From an uncultured Gammaproteobacteria bacterium (GTDB lineage Bacteria > Pseudomonadota > Gammaproteobacteria > Pseudomonadales > Pseudohongiellaceae), in contig CAISYX010000152.1 in assembly GCA_903889815.1 (NCBI GenBank), forward strand, positions 1 to 14,790: 14,790 nt of DNA, read 5' to 3'. Of this stretch, positions 14,269-14,790 are shown piece by piece. The translations under genes were made by a program, and so were the position numbers. Numbering within the stretch: position 1 is the stretch's first letter; the number at the start of each line of letters is the position of its first letter. The notes under the pieces were generated by a model. It did not search any database and was not told where the DNA came from. It worked only from the letters and a program-made list of their open reading frames with translations.

Positions 14269-14574
14269 ATGAAGACTGCCCATACGATTGCAGCGTTCAC
14301 CGTGGCCCTGCTGCTCGGCCTGGGTGCCGGTCAGACGCTTGCTCAGAGCGCCACTGCCGAACCCGAACCAGCAGCGCAGCCCGCGACCCCGGCGGATCAG
14401 ACTGACCAGGCGGGCCAGACCGATGACGGTGCCGCCATGCCCGACGCCGCACTGAACCCGGATGCGCAGGACATCGCCCAGGTGGGAGACGACCCCGACA
14501 ATTCGCCCGGCCGCTTCATTCCTACGGAGCAATTGTCGCAGGATCTGGGAGCTTCGTTCCCCGTCGACATCTGA
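14269..14574 (+). CDS. Small secreted acidic protein with C-terminal FPVDI tail
   Basis: This is a 101-residue protein with a strong GGAGG ribosome site 8 bases before the ATG, which starts 3 bases after the preceding stop. The N-terminus is a Sec signal peptide (MKTAHTIAAFTVALLLGLGA, probable cleavage after TLA at 25); no lipobox. The mature part is short (about 76 residues), rich in Ala, Pro, Asp and Gln and probably disordered up to about residue 78. It then ends in an ordered-looking tail, GRFIPTEQLSQDLGASFPVDI. The contrast between a low-complexity body and a distinct tail suggests that the tail is a binding peptide for another member of the set (inference). I recall similar FIP-x-E...FPVDI endings in small hypothetical proteins of gammaproteobacteria but cannot verify it here. 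The family has no function known to me. Confidence 0.8.
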   Translation: MKTAHTIAAFTVALLLGLGAGQTLAQSATAEPEPAAQPATPADQTDQAGQTDDGAAMPDAALNPDAQDIAQVGDDPDNSPGRFIPTEQLSQDLGASFPVDI

Positions 14575-14628
14575 GGCGCCGGAGCGCCCCGCATTCCTTA
14601 AAACCAAACCTGACACAAGGGCTCGTGC

Positions 14629-14790
14629 ATGAAGCAGAACTACCTCTCCGAAGTGATCTACCAGGTCTTCGCCCTGATCATCTGCGTGATCGTGGTCCAC
14701 GCCGTGTATGTTGCAGTCATTCTGCCCAATGCGGCATTGATTCTGGAGCAGCAGGCCGCGCTGCAGGCTGCCGATGACACCTACGTGGCC
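14629..14790 (+). CDS. N-terminus of a membrane protein, possibly MotA/TolQ/ExbB-type channel subunit, cut by window edge
   Basis: Only the first 54 codons are in the window. The ATG at 14629 follows AAGGG at a spacing of 7-8 bases. The protein starts MKQNYLSEVIYQVFALIICV and has one strong hydrophobic helix (about residues 9-33, VIYQVFALIICVIVVHAVYVAVI), followed by a more polar helical stretch (LPNAALILEQQAALQAADDT). There is no signal-peptide cleavage site or lipobox, so it is an integral inner-membrane protein. I recall MotA/TolQ/ExbB family proteins of marine gammaproteobacteria with similar N-termini, and this would fit the TonB-C-like domain upstream, but the diagnostic channel helices lie beyond the edge. 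The existence of the gene is well supported; the family assignment is tentative. Confidence 0.6.
   Translation, partial: MKQNYLSEVIYQVFALIICVIVVHAVYVAVILPNAALILEQQAALQAADDTYVA

Noticed and set aside
14575..14588. Hairpin GGCGC-CGGA-GCGCC directly after the small secreted protein gene
   Set aside because: Only 5 base pairs and no U-tract; the next gene follows in the same orientation, so termination here is not supported. It could affect transcript stability.

Overview
The window is a GC-rich gammaproteobacterial chromosome segment. This rests on the arrangement rpoH / ftsX / ftsE / ftsY on the minus strand with rsmD divergent from ftsY, which is the order known from E. coli and its relatives, and on the very E. 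coli-like RpoH sequence. The second half resembles envelope gene sets of marine, Cellvibrionales-like gammaproteobacteria. That is an impression from memory, and the genus cannot be fixed from the sequence alone.

Region 1 (1-3442, minus strand) is core housekeeping. ftsY (signal recognition particle receptor) is followed by ftsE and ftsX (ATPase and membrane halves of the divisome ABC complex, joined by an ATGA overlap). After 274 bases comes the N-terminal 151 codons of rpoH (heat-shock sigma-32), which runs off the left edge. Region 2 (3548-5730, plus strand) holds rsmD (16S rRNA m2G966 methyltransferase), a YheT-type alpha/beta hydrolase overlapping it by ATGA, and coaD (phosphopantetheine adenylyltransferase) with its own likely promoter. 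mutM (Fpg, 8-oxoguanine glycosylase) converges on coaD from the minus strand.

Region 3 (about 6628 to the right edge, plus strand) is the interesting part. A good sigma-70-type promoter (TTTACA, 17 bases, TATAAG) precedes seven closely packed co-directional genes, nearly all predicted to act in the cell envelope. In order: a secreted TPR protein ending in a TonB-C-like domain; a serine/glycine-rich low-complexity lipoprotein; a second lipoprotein with a loosely LpoB/CsgG-like front half and a glycine-rich hydrophobic segment; an inner-membrane-anchored TPR protein with a C-terminal PEGA-like domain; an inner-membrane-anchored protein with about five PEGA-type repeats and a formylglycine-generating-enzyme-like (FGE) domain without the catalytic cysteines; a small secreted acidic protein ending in FPVDI; and the start of a membrane protein that may be a MotA/TolQ/ExbB-type channel subunit.

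The whole set reads as one operon for an uncharacterised envelope-spanning assembly: outer-membrane lipoproteins, periplasmic TPR/PEGA scaffolds anchored in the inner membrane, a TonB-C-like module and possibly a proton channel. No mobile elements, CRISPR arrays, tRNA or rRNA genes were seen.
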